Shown piece by piece: positions 1 to 10,498 of a stretch of DNA of 64,000 nucleotides; within the stretch, counting starts at the first letter, position 1, and each line of letters opens with the position of its first letter. Origin of the DNA: Solen grandis (taxonomy: Eukaryota; Mollusca; Bivalvia; Adapedonta; Solenidae); NCBI GenBank assembly GCA_021229015.1, contig CM037794.1:39713496-39777495 (forward strand), read 5' to 3'. The notes under the pieces are model-generated. The model ran no database searches, was not told the origin of the DNA, and saw only the letters and a program-made list of their open reading frames with translations. The translations under genes and the position numbers were made by a program.

Positions 1-160
1 TGTCATAAAGATGTGAAGTAGCCTTCTTAGAAAAAAAGCTAAAACGCAAAGGTAAAAAGGTAAACAGACGGACGGTTGGATGATGGATGGACGGACAGAT
101 GGACGCACAGACCGAAAATCTATCTTTCCCCCAACAGAGTTGGCAGGGCAAAAAAATCAA
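1..160 (+). repeat. Right end of a dispersed repeat with a GGAC-rich minisatellite
   Basis: Bases 60-115 are a degenerate short tandem repeat built on GACGGACGG / GATGGATGG. It is followed by a C-run and imperfect hairpin (ccccaac...gttgg, about 127-145) and an A-run. The same order, a GACGGACC-type minisatellite then a C/G hairpin then A-rich sequence, closes the repeat near 23.78-23.84 kb. This is probably the right end of a related dispersed element cut by the window edge. Confidence 0.4.
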
Positions 161-1226
161 TGAAAGAAACGGAGTAAAAACAATAAGTTTCCAAACTTCA
201 TTTGGGAGACTTAATTAATAATAATTAACAAGACCAGTCTGTAGCTGTCAAGACTTTTTTCTACTCCACTATGTCTGATCTGGCTTTACAGAGTTAGATC
301 ATGGAGGAAAATGGCCAATCTGATAAACTAAGGCTTTACTTTACTTACTGTTGAATTCCCGTGATTTTGGGTTTTCTAGGGATTTGCTGAGATGGAAATC
401 GTCCACAATATCAGATGGCTGTATTTCATGCTTCGCAGGCTTTGGAAACAGCAACATGCCGAAAAGTGTAAAGAGGTAGAGATGTAAGGCCATCAGCAGA
501 AGCACCCTGTCATAATAGGCTCAAATGATTAATGTTGCAACTATAATAAAATTATGTCAATACATACTATTTGCACCTAAATGTGCAAACTATACATGAC
601 TAAAAGAAATGCCTTCAACATTGCATAGATTACTGTGAAATCATTATATTTCGTGGGCATAAAATTTTGCGGATGTATTGAAATCAACATGTTCGTAGTT
701 TTTAAAAATAATACAGCCTTTTTTTTTTTTTGGCATAACACTTTTTGTAACTGAGTTTTGATATCATATGATACTTTTTGATTACTAACTTATACAAAAC
801 ATTAATTAAATGAAAATAAACATACAAGTATGTGATATTTGCTCCCATCATCTTCCCAACATTTCGTTCAAATAATGCTATTGATAAAAACCGAGTATCG
901 TCAATTGTGTATGCTGCTGATTAAGTAACACTACACTGCAGTGACAGGCAGACAGATACGTGTGAAACACGGGCCAGATCTCCAATTAGGTACAAACAAA
1001 ACAAAAGAAGAGCATTGCAAGTCAGGGGTGGGGTAGGCATACTGTAGCTATCACCTGTAAGAATTAGCGGAAATCAAGCACGGTGAGGTGGGGGTAACGA
1101 AGTATCCCCAACTTGCTATAAGTGTGAAAAATTGATTAAGACTCATTTGTCACAAGAATCCTATGCATATAAACTGGGGAATTTTGATTTCTATATATTT
1201 TCCAATCCGACATCATTAGAAAAAAA
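161..1226. other. AT-rich non-coding DNA, nothing recognised
   Basis: There is no open frame of note on either strand, only short homopolymers (poly-T at about 719-731). No tRNA-like boxes or recognisable repeat ends were seen. Confidence 0.5.
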
Positions 1227-1228
1227 TA

Positions 1229-2088
1229 CCGTAAACACTCATTTATTGTACTCATTTCTTCAATTTTGATTTCCGAGAAGGGGTGCGCACAATACATGAG
1301 AATTCAGTTTTTACTTGTGTTTCCAAACTTTACCCCACCCACCAGGAAGCAATATAGGCAATCAGCAAAGTCTATAGGATTTGTATTCATATTTTAAATT
1401 GGTATTAAAGCTCTATCGTATATACTTGCCAGAAAAATGTTGTCTGTTTGTGATTTCTGTGATATCATTGTGAAAGAAATGCTTATGCAACCATTGTTCT
1501 CATTTGTTTATATATCACTGTGAATCACCCAGAACTTGTTCAGTACTGTACTGTACTTTACATAATAATTCATTGATACAAAGCCAAATGCGATATTCCC
1601 ATCGTCATTACTGAGACAAACCATGATTGTCATTATGATATGATTATACAACCAGCTGATTGTTTTTAGTACATTCAGATGATATTCTAGCTTGTTAGTT
1701 CCATTTTGGACAAAACTGTTTGGTTAAAGATAATTGTGTACCTCAAATTCAATTTCATAAGGAACTTGCGACAAACAAGCAACAAGGCATCAACGTTTGA
1801 AGACAATTACTCAAACTATTGGCCATAATGAACATTAATGTAACAATGCAAGCTGGAAGTGGATACAAGAGGTGTGAATTATAATCATTGCATGGCTGAC
1901 TTTCGGAAGCAGTAGAACTTTTGTTACCTGTAGTTCAATTGAATATTCGCAAAACACCCACGGCTAAACAAAATGTACAAAAAATGAATGCGCATTATAG
2001 AAGGGAAATAGATTTTTACCAAGGATTTGAACTTCAAACTCGGGATGCACACTATACATGAGTGTGCACAATACATGAGTGTTTATGG
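1229..2088. mobile_element. pogo-like MITE with TA target duplication
   Basis: The left end at 1229 (CCGTAAACACTCATTTATTG) and the reverse complement of the right end at 2088 (CCATAAACACTCATGTATTG) match at 20 of 22 bases when extended to the following GT. Both ends are flanked by TA (1227-1228 and 2089-2090). The inner parts of both ends carry more copies of an ACAATACATGAG motif (about 1290-1300 and twice in 2052-2080). The 860-bp interior has no coding capacity. TA duplication fits Tc1/mariner/pogo elements; assignment to pogo rests on the adjacent pogo-type transposase remnant and is inference. Confidence 0.6.
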
Positions 2089-2212
2089 TATGTCTTTGGT
2101 ACATTGGCTGAAAACGGGGAAAGTACAGACTCGATCCCTGACTGTTCCAGGTCTTACTTCACCAATGCAAGCACTGTCATACCAGGCTGCAAATGATGCT
2201 GTTGAGTCAGTC

Positions 2213-3458
2213 ATGAAAGAATCTAGGAAGAGAAAACAGGGTGGCTACAATAACTACGACGACGAGACCAGATCCAAAATGGCACGCTATGCCATTGATA
2301 ACGGGGTTGCCAAGGCTGCCAGACGTTTCACCGCAGACATGGGGAAGAAAGTAAGCGAGACTACAATACGAAGTATGAAAGACAAGTACATCTAGTTGAA
2401 GAAAATTGACGGTATGGAGTCGTCATCACTCCCACAGTCTCCAAGAGGTGCCCCAACTACACTTGGCAATTTAGATGTGGAATTGCAACAATGGGTGAAG
2501 GACGTCCATCAATCAGTGCAGTTGTCAACTCCAGAGCAGTCATGGCAGCTGCAGAAGCTATAGTATCAAACCATGCAAAACAACACCTTGAGAAGTACGG
2601 CAGCAACATAATCATCAATAAGCATCTCACCCAGTCTCTGTTACGTCTTATGGGATTTGTAAAGAGAAAGGGAATCAAGAGCGTGAAACAACTTCCATCA
2701 GACTTCGAGAAGATTCAGGCAGACTTCCATGCCAAGGTGACCACAGTTGTGACAGAGAACAACATACCAGACTGGCTCATCATCAACTGGTACCAGACCG
2801 GATGTCAGCTAGTGCCTGGGGCGAATGGACAATGGAGCAGAAGGGATCACAGCTGGTTGCTATCAAGTGGCAAATCACAGTGTAATTAGCCATAACACAG
2901 AGTGGTTCACTCCTGCCCCCGCAACTTATCTATGCTGGAAAGACGGACAGATGCCTACCCAAGGGTGTCAACTTCCCCACAGGATGGGATGTCACGTACA
3001 GTGAAAGTCACTGGAGCCATGAGACTACAATGCTGAGCTATGTCGGCAGAGTGGTGATTCCATATGTTACCCACGTGCGTGAATTGCTGCCTTTGACGAA
3101 GTGTGACCAGAAAGCTTTTGTTCTCTTTAATGTATACAAGGCCCAACAGATTGAAGGAAAACAACATTGTCCCCCATGTTTGTACCTGCCTGCTGTACTG
3201 ACAGACAGACTACAGCCGCTCGATCTCACAGTCAACAAGGAATATAAAGAAGCCTTGAAGGAACACTTCAATCACTGGTTCATGGAAGAAGCGCTAGCCA
3301 CCTTTGACGAGACAAATGAAAACAGCACTGGAAATGTGTGTCTGAAGACATCGACTCTGAAGCCAGTACACGCAAGATGGCTCATGAACACCAACGCAGA
3401 TCTGGAGATCCAACGCAAACTAATTCAGGGTTTCGGGAAGGCTGGATTACTGAAGTGA
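2213..3458 (+). pseudogene. pogo/Tigger-type DDE transposase, inactivated
   Basis: Three consecutive plus-strand frames together resemble one pogo/Tigger-family transposase. Positions 2213-2395 encode a helix-turn-helix-like N-terminus (from MKESRKRKQGGY). Positions 2491-2889 encode the linker and the start of the catalytic domain, and about 2905-3458 encode the rest. An in-frame stop at 2393-2395 and frame changes near 2505 and 2890 break it. Of the three catalytic acids, the Asp expected in the NWxQTG motif is Tyr (codon 2791-2793) and the second Asp is Asn (codon 3129-3131, in LFNVYKAQ). The third, in TDRLQPLD, remains. Catalysis is therefore not expected even without the frame breaks. The upstream ATG at 2027 lies inside the neighbouring MITE end, so 2213 is preferred as the old start. 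Confidence 0.8.
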
Positions 3459-3743
3459 ATTACTAAGTAATCACGTGACTTAATGAACATTAAGAACAAC
3501 TGAAATAGCGCTTTCTTTAAGTACATATTGTATTTACTAGTAAATATTTTTTTATTTGTTGACACATACTTTACTGATATAAAACTGTGATTTAAAACAA
3601 TTTATAAAACACACACACACAAATTATAACGGACATACTTGTATATTTTAAAAGAGTTTATAAAACATTCATGCACACAGGCAAATTATAACAGACCCAT
3701 ATTTTATATGTAATATATAATTATGTGTTCATATATCTTAAAC
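3459..3743. other. AT-rich spacer with a short CA microsatellite
   Basis: Only an (AC)n run at about 3609-3621 and AT-rich sequence are visible. There is no gene. Confidence 0.5.
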
Positions 3744-3744
3744 A

Positions 3745-3839
3745 AGAGGCCATGATGGCCCTGGATCGCTCACCTGAGTATACGGTTACCCAAGGAACAT
3801 CAGTCTGTATTAAAACATTTTGAAATCTGGCCAGTAGTT
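3745..3839 (+). repeat. Left fragment of tandem-cored repeat A, split by the TTAA transposon
   Basis: The fragment starts with the family head ACAAGAGGCC, a GGCCatgatGGCC palindrome and CGCTCACCTGAG. It then runs into the core (acccaaggaacat...ctggccagtagtttt). The core is cut exactly at a TTAA and resumes at 17813 on the other side of the 14-kb transposon. The remaining pieces of this copy are 17813-17847 and 18889-20176. Confidence 0.8.
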
Positions 3840-4023
3840 TTAAAGGGACCACACAATGAGAAAAAAATTACTTATGCACTGGTAGATAACAATTAAAGAA
3901 AATATTCCGCGCATGTCCCAACTTTCTACGATGCTCAGGTGACGTTAAAATCAGATTTCCATAAGGCACATTTACCTTTATGACGGAAACGGCCGAACTA
4001 ATTTACGGAAACACCTGAGCGTG

Positions 4024-4031
4024 TGACGTCA
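4024..4031. promoter_or_regulatory. Perfect CRE palindrome (TGACGTCA) upstream of the P2X7-like gene
   Basis: TGACGTCA lies 38 bases upstream of the start codon at 4070, inside the transposon's left end. It matches the consensus cAMP-response element bound by CREB/ATF proteins. An identical palindrome lies upstream of the transposase gene at the other end (17625-17632). A promoter role is inferred from position. Confidence 0.5.
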
Positions 4032-4069
4032 CTGGGGGTTTGCGGTCATTCTCGTGGGAATTGTTTACA

Positions 4070-4603
4070 ATGGATGACGTATATAGTAGTAGTGAAAGTG
4101 ATTTTGAGTGTTCGTTGTCTTCATGTTTCGACAATTCAGGGGAGGAAAAAACTTTCAGAAGTGAAATAGGTATAATGCCGTATCAGTTTGAACCGTTAGG
4201 TTCAAATGCTGAAAGTGATTCAGCTGGAGAAATCGGCGATGATGAACCGAAACTTCGGCAAGACAATACAGAATGGTACGAGTATACTTTCATTTCAACT
4301 TCAGTTTAGTTATTAGTTTTTAATGTAAAATATATTCACTCGTCTGTCTGACCTTTTTATGTAACCGTGTTTTTCCTTTGTGTTCTCGAGCTTATATATA
4401 TTTATAAAGAAAAACGTCAACCTTCCCCACCCACTTTCTTTTTGAAGAAGCTAAATAAAGTTGTTCATACTTTCGTATAGCAGCTGTTCTGGTCATACGC
4501 AGATTATAAGAAAAGGATCATAGTTTGCATTATAATGATTGTAAGAGTGTAATATTTAATATGTAAAGTGTAACTTCCCAATTTCCACTTGAGTTTTACC
4601 TAT

Positions 4604-4664
<61 letters not shown>

Positions 4665-5849
4665 TACTTTTGATGTGATTTTTATTTTGAACCAAAATAT
4701 GCTATGTTCTTTATCTTGAAATTACATATGATGAAAAACTATTCATTTCAATTTGCTCATGTGTGTGTATTTTGTTTTCATTCTGCAGGTGCAGCTGTTC
4801 CAAATGCCATGTGATGGCAACAGAGTTAGAATGCTGCTGCTGTCATGAAATAGATGTCGTAAAGAAAAAGTTTGAAGGTCTTGCTGAGGAGGAGGACACC
4901 ATTGTCAACTGTGTTACTTACCATCCTGGGTTTCGGACTGTTTGTCTAGATAGATATGTGTTAGAGACTGCATATCTACAGTATCGGCAACAGTATGGCG
5001 ACAGAGGACATTATGATATCAATTCGTAAGTTTTTAAATTGTACAAGGTCTATAGTGCCTTTCCACAAACACAGGAATTTCATGTTGATTGCATAGAACA
5101 TGAAATCATAAAGTGAAATCATAAGGCGTAATGAAAAAAATTTACTTGTTTCCATTAACCCAAGCTACCCTATTTTTTATATTAATCCCAAACATAATGC
5201 TGTTTTTGGTCATATTCTCTAAGAAAAATACCATTTTGTTTAACACAAACCAGAATTGCTTATGCAGTTTTGTGAAATTGGGGAAAAAGAACAAAAAAGA
5301 AAACCAGTTTTCAGTATCTTGTGGTTTATAACATATGGCAACAAAGTAATGTATCTATAAGCATGAATATACACAAACATTAGCAGATATGTTTGCTGAA
5401 TTAAAATCTTAAATATTATGAAACAATGACTAGTTACATATAGCATAGCAGAGTATTTAAAAATATAAAGATCTCCATCATGACATATCTTATAAAAATA
5501 AAACAAAATGTAGTGACAATGGATTGATCAGATTATTTTCCTTCAACAAATTAACTTCCTTCTACCATAGAGTTGACATGTGAGATCATGAGTTCTCAGA
5601 ACCTAGAGAATGAACAAGATAAAACTAATCAAACATATGCCTTTATATGATGATTGCTAATGATGTTTACCAAATTCCACCATTTTCTATTTCAGGCAAT
5701 ACAGATACACAGCATACAGACAGTTAGTCAGGTGGTGCTGGGGGTTTCTTGGGAAAGAAGTTAGGGTGGTTTTGCCTGCTTGCGGAGTGGTGAAGATTAG
5801 AGAGACTTTCCCTTCAGACAATTACACAAACTTTCATTTTGCTGGCTAA
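4070..5849 (+). CDS. P2X7 C-terminal (ballast)-domain-like protein, three exons, transposon cargo
   Basis: The exons are 4070-4275, 4789-5025 and 5696-5849. Introns begin GTACGA and GTAAGT and end TTCTGCAG and TATTTCAG. Phases match (2 then 2) and the reading frame is 198 codons plus TAA at 5847-5849. The first 68 residues are acidic and Ser-rich. From residue 69 comes the Cys-rich signature WCSCSKC, then ECCCCHE (residues 83-89), HPGF, a TAYLQYRQQYG segment, and in exon 3 RWCWGFLG followed by VRVVLPACGVVKIRETFP. This order is that of the intracellular C-terminal domain of vertebrate P2X7 receptors, which also exists as stand-alone proteins in invertebrates and fish. No channel or transmembrane part is present, so this is not a receptor. 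An AATAAA lies about 48 bases past the stop. The role is unknown; position inside the transposon suggests a passenger gene or accessory DNA- or RNA-binding factor. Confidence 0.8.
4606..4659. repeat. (TA)n microsatellite in intron 1 of the P2X7-like gene
   Basis: An uninterrupted TA dinucleotide repeat of about 27 units lies between exon 1 (ends 4275) and exon 2 (starts 4789). Confidence 0.9.
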
Positions 5850-6253
5850 ATATACTATGTCAGAGAAAAAATGCATGTATGTACGTGTGACTTGAAAATA
5901 AAGAAAAAATAAAATAAAATGAGTGAACAGTTGTTCTATTCTCTAAACGTCATGAAAAGCTTGTTAAGATCAACAAAAGACAATGTCTAGTTTTTCCTGA
6001 AATTAAATTCCACAAATAAGGGAAGATTCATATTACTCATTTATTGAAATGTTATTTCGATTCCTTCGACATAACATGCCTATGTATGTGATACTGAAAA
6101 AAACTTCTACATAAAAAACCAAAAAAAACTTAAAATTTTAATGATTGTTCCCCGATTAAGAAAGAGGATATATAACTTAGATCAGCTGAACATTGGTGAA
6201 ACTGTCTATTATGCATAACAAATGACACGTAAACAACAATTACACCATTAGAT
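5850..6253. other. Intergenic region between convergent 3' ends
   Basis: This 404-bp stretch separates the two stop codons. It holds an AATAAA at about 5897 for the plus gene. A TTTATT at 6040-6045, read as AATAAA on minus, lies about 210 bases past the transposase stop. Both are candidate polyadenylation signals. Nothing else was seen. Confidence 0.5.
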
Positions 6254-7159
6254 TCAGACTTTCCGACACTCTAAAACACTTCCCATATCTGGTAAACAAC
6301 TGTTGCACAGCATGTTTTTTGTTTGGCTTGACGAAAGAATGGGAGAGAGGTGGTGGTGCAGGTGTTGATACAGACGTTCCATGAGTTCATCCACATAGCT
6401 GAATGTCATATCTGTCCTGATTGTTTTTACCGAGTGTTGTCCATTTTTGTACTTTGGGTACCACACCTTATATTGCCCTGTCCCTTCCTTTGTTATGGCA
6501 GGTCTTCTTTTTGCATTTTCATTAAAATGCATGGCAGCTATTTTCAGTCTGAAATGTAAACAAAAGACAGTCTTGTAAAAAAGGCCTTTAATACTGAATA
6601 TATTATATTCAGTATAACCTGTCTGTAGAGACCACAAGTCATGAGTTGGTCTCTTAAGACAGGTGATCTTGTAACTAAGGGCCAACATTGTGTTCTATCA
6701 TTTATGTGTAAAAAAACAACGCAATGTTTGTGTAACAAAAAACAACTTTTGACATTTTATACTGAACCATTTCAAAAATTAAATTCCTAAAATATATATT
6801 GTGCCTCTTGTATATAAAACTGTAGAAATCTATATGTGAACTGTGGTAAAAAGTGTTAATTGTAGTCTAAGGGGAGGGCCAAAGAGTGGTGTCAGAAGGA
6901 AATGTTACACTCTTTTTGTGTGTGTACACGTTTCAACCACCATTTTTCACCTCATTACTACCATTTTATATTATAAATTCAACCAACCTGCTTTCCATTC
7001 CATGGTACGAAAAGGAGTACATTTTGGGAGCAAAATGATTCACCACACTATGGAACGATTCCAGATCTGAGGTCTGGTAAAATGGAGACAGTTTCCTGAC
7101 ATCATTACACAGTCTGGTTTTGTTGACCATCTCTTCCACCTTCACACATGCCTTTGTAC
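6254..7159 (-). pseudogene. Last two exons of the Kolobok transposase
   Basis: Exon 7159-6988 encodes LSPFYQTSDLESFHS and HFAPKMYSFSYHGMES, with a probable catalytic Glu in the SDLESFH stretch. It joins in phase to 6548-6254, which encodes HFNENAKRRPAITKEG and ends at the stop codon 6254-6256. Both exons are free of internal stops. Confidence 0.8.
6600..6670 (+). repeat. Fragment of a pogo-like MITE end in the last intron
   Basis: The sequence ttcagtataacctgtctgta and a downstream GGTCTCTTAAGACAGG resemble the ends and inner motif (GGTCTCTTAATAG) of the complete MITE at 7177-8173. No second end was found, so this is treated as a fragment. Confidence 0.35.
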
Positions 7160-7176
7160 CTGTAACAATTTAAATA

Positions 7177-8173
7177 CAGTCGACATTGTATTAAGAGACC
7201 GCTCAAGGGACTGCCAAAAAGTGGTCGCTTAATGAAATGGTCTCTTAATAGATTTTGTTTGGAAATCCAGGCAAACAAGTCATAAATATACAAACTGTAA
7301 GCTAAATTGTATCATAACGTTAGATTATATTACAACATAAATACGATGTAAACTACACAATGTTTTGTTATTTTATACCAATAAACATCATCATGTTTAT
7401 TTTTGTCATATCTTACGATTTTTTAGCTGTTATGTTGGAATAATACCTTGGATCATTGGCTGAGGTTTGCATTTGGTATCGGGGGGAAAACACAACATTT
7501 GACATCGAATTCATGTATTGATTCGGACAATTTCAAGAAAAATATTATTTAGCAATGAGCTTTCTTTATGTCTCTGTCTAACATAAATCCAGAAACCCCC
7601 GATAAATTTATTTCAACCGTGCGCCCTCGTCGAGTATCATAAAACGCAAAGTATATACTTATAGTTACGAATTATTGATGGTACGCATTGCATCCGGAAG
7701 TATTAATTTACCTTATTCCCAAATTTTCTTTTACCAAAATCCGAAGCATTCGGCATTTGGAGGGATGGTTTCACCTATGTTATGCATAGTAACTTTTAAA
7801 ACGGGAACCAGAAACTATATTTAGAATTTAGTTGCACATGGTGCAGTCATTCGTGGTCAAAACAAATTGGTTTCAGGTGAGCACTTATGATCGGGATAAT
7901 TATTTGTTTGTTCGGATGTGTTAAAGATGAATATGTACACATGCTCCAGCGTACACGATAATTAGCAACGGAATCAAACACGGTCGCTCAATAAAGTTGA
8001 TTTTGTGCATAATCTTACGTGCTGGGACTTGGTTTATGTGGTCGCTGGTCGCATAATAAAAAAGTCGCTTAATGGGATAAATTGATATAGTAAAAACGTT
8101 CGGGCGGGATTTATAACGGTCGTTTAATAAAAAAGTCGTTTAATACAGGTGGTCGCATGTACGATGTTGACTG
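7177..8173. mobile_element. 997-bp pogo-like MITE inside a transposase intron
   Basis: The left end CAGTCGACATTGTA (7177) and the reverse complement of the right end CAGTCAACATCGTA (8173) match at 12 of 14. Both are flanked by TA (7175-7176 and 8174-8175). GGTCGCTTAATG-like motifs recur in both subterminal regions. Ends beginning CAG with TA duplication are typical of pogo-group elements. The interior is non-coding. It lies wholly within the intron between exons 8315 and 7159, so it inserted without harming the gene. Confidence 0.65.
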
Positions 8174-8918
8174 TATACACACATATATATTTATTTTGGG
8201 TTTCAAATCTGAATTAAATATATAATATAATATGATAAATTGTTTAACATAAAGATAAGCAATTACTTTATATTGCCTTTTGTTCACTACCTACACAAAA
8301 TAAGCATTATGTACCTGGCTTGAGCCACTTCCTTGGTTCCAGCTGTCCATGTTCACACAAGTGATATTTGCCATCATGACCACTGTGAACATTCTGGATG
8401 TGATTGGATACAGATTTCCATTTTGATTCCATCATGTCGCTGTCTCCGTCAGTCGTAGACGCAGCAACCCAGTACAAATGATTGCTGATGGACTTGATCC
8501 AAGAACCAACATCCTCACAGTCTTTAGTTTTGGCAATAGCTGTCAGCTTTTTCTTCACACCTGGAAAATATATAATATAAATACTGAATGATAGAATGAA
8601 TAAAGAAAAAAGTATATTGATCAAATATCAAAACCAAACAAACCTATGCTGAATATTGCATAAATGTATGAAAATGTGTTCGTGAAATTTGAATCAAAAT
8701 CTTTCTACCGTGAGTTTTCCTCAAAAACAAATTCAGTTTTTCATATTCACAGAAATTGTATATTTTCTATAGACTTCAATGTATTTTTATTTTTGGATGT
8801 CTTCAAAGTGACAAAGTTTCATAAAAATATTTCAATCCAGTGGCAAGATATGGAATATGGGTATTAGGGGGGTTATACCCTAACATTGCGCCACAAGGGA
8901 AGCCCGGATAGGTATACA

Positions 8919-9060
8919 GTTGAACCTGTATTATCGGTCCCCCCCCCCCCCCCCCCCCCCCTTGAAGCAGGCAAACTGCATTTACGGTCAGTTTTAATAA
9001 CATCAAATTAGCATTTTGTTAAAATGTTTAAACTTCGCTTAAAGGCCACCTCCATTACGT
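8919..9060 (+). repeat. pogo-like end fragment with a 23-base poly-C run
   Basis: The fragment begins CAGTTGAACCTGTATTATC after a TA, another pogo-like end. It is followed by a C-run at 8939-8961 and a ggccacctccattacgtggcc inverted repeat at 9046-9065. It lies in an intron of the transposase. No matching right end was seen. Confidence 0.35.
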
Positions 9061-9111
9061 GGCCTTTTTCTCTAGTTCCAATGATTGATTGCTAAATAAT
9101 AAACAAAGTAC

Positions 9112-9298
9112 CTTTAGCAACATGCCAAACATCATAACAATGTTCTGTACCAGGCATGTTTTCTCGAACCCACTTCTGGATTTGGGGATGCCTGTCCGTG
9201 ACAAGGAGGTCGATATCGATATCATGCTGTCTCAAGTTGTCTACAGCCCGGATCAGACCTTCTTTCTCCATCCCCACACTGTTTTTGACCTTGTTACT
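9112..9298 (-). pseudogene. Kolobok transposase exon with the TDRH catalytic motif
   Basis: This clean exon, phase 0 in and phase 1 out, encodes KNSVGMEKEGL, LLVTDRHPQIQKW (Asp codon 9194-9196) and HCYDVWHVAKG. TDRH and DVWHVAKG are conserved in invertebrate Kolobok-type transposases. The downstream exon 8560-8315 joins in phase. Confidence 0.8.
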
Positions 9299-9685
9299 CT
9301 ATAAATAAAATGGGAACAGTTCATGTAAAAAACAAGACACAATATATTAAAGATAAAACAAGATTATAATAAGTCATATAGAAAAAACCTTAAAACATAT
9401 TTTACATAAATAACTAGTTGCAACTGCTCCTAATTCAGGTATTCTTTTCTTCATTTAAAATCCAAAGAACAGAATATTACAGGTGACAACAAAATAAAAA
9501 TCATTTTATGACAATTTTGAAAAAGATCATGGGAAGAGGTTTGTTTTAAAGTTATGCCTCTGATTGCAAAACATTCAATTTTTTTTAATCAAATTTAAAC
9601 CAAGAAATCTTACAGCTTTTCTTTCTGATACAAAGTTAACTGCTTTTCTTTCTGATACACATACAATATTCTTCATAAATTTTAC

Positions 9686-10204
9686 CTGTACTAGTTGGAT
9701 GTCGATAACTCGACCTGTCTCTAAATGAATCAGGTTGTGTAAGCCCCATACTTTGCGGAATGGCCAGCACTGTCACACCTCCCATCACCTGCAACCGCCA
9801 CTTCACAGTTCCTCAAGGAGCTGAACCTGTTCTCAGTGCTGGTCTTCCATATTTCTTCTACAGACGGAAAGAGATAATGTCTCTGATGGTTAAGGAACGT
9901 GTTCTTCCCTATCGTACACAAACCAAAATGTCGGAAAACACGCAAGATCTTGCTAATTATCCCGCCCGAAAATAGCACTGCTACACTTAGCAACAAATTT
10001 CCAGCAGGAATAGCACCAATATATGGTTGTGAGCCCCATACTCCTGTATGACCACATGAGCACTCCTGTGCAATGGAAACAAATGTTCCTTTCACCTCCT
10101 TAACATAGGATGTTGTTGATGAATGGCACACTGCACACACAGAAAAGAGTTTCAATAATTGTTCTTCAAACACAATGAATTTCCTATGTCTGCCTGGTGT
10201 TTCA
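9686..10204 (-). pseudogene. Kolobok transposase exon with a Cys/His module and the first catalytic motif
   Basis: The acceptor is TTTTTTCTTTCAG and the donor is GTACAG|GTAAAA. The exon holds a Cys-rich pair (SVCAVC, later ECSCGH), the hydrophobic AIPAGNLLLSVAVLFSGG stretch and AVAGDGRCDSAGHSAKYG. Candidate catalytic Asp codons are 9784-9786 and 9772-9774. A frame break follows near 9750, after which LIHLETGRVIDIQ continues in another frame to the donor. Confidence 0.8.
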
Positions 10205-10498
10205 CTGAAAGAAAAAAGAAGAAACTTTAACTTGAATCCTTTTTGTAATCCTTTTTGTAATATTTTATTTTATCTTCAGTGTTTTTAAAGCAATCATGAG
10301 GATCTTATTTCTTAACCAACAGTTGTAACTGATATTCAATGATACATTAATCTAGGATTTCAGTGTTCAATTTTGACCATCTTGATAAACTCTGACTGGT
10401 ATACAGACATTAAATGAGCCTATATTATCAGTAGTACTGTGACTTAAATTTACATCTTTCTCATGGCTTGTTGTCTTAAACTGGAAAAGATTAAAAAA

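Noticed and set aside
2457..3271. Minus-strand frames of 70-77 codons over the pogo remnant
   Set aside because: They are shadows of the plus-strand transposase frames and encode nothing recognisable.
4070..5849. P2X receptor gene
   Set aside because: Only the cytoplasmic C-terminal-type domain is present. There are no transmembrane segments or extracellular cysteine-rich loop.
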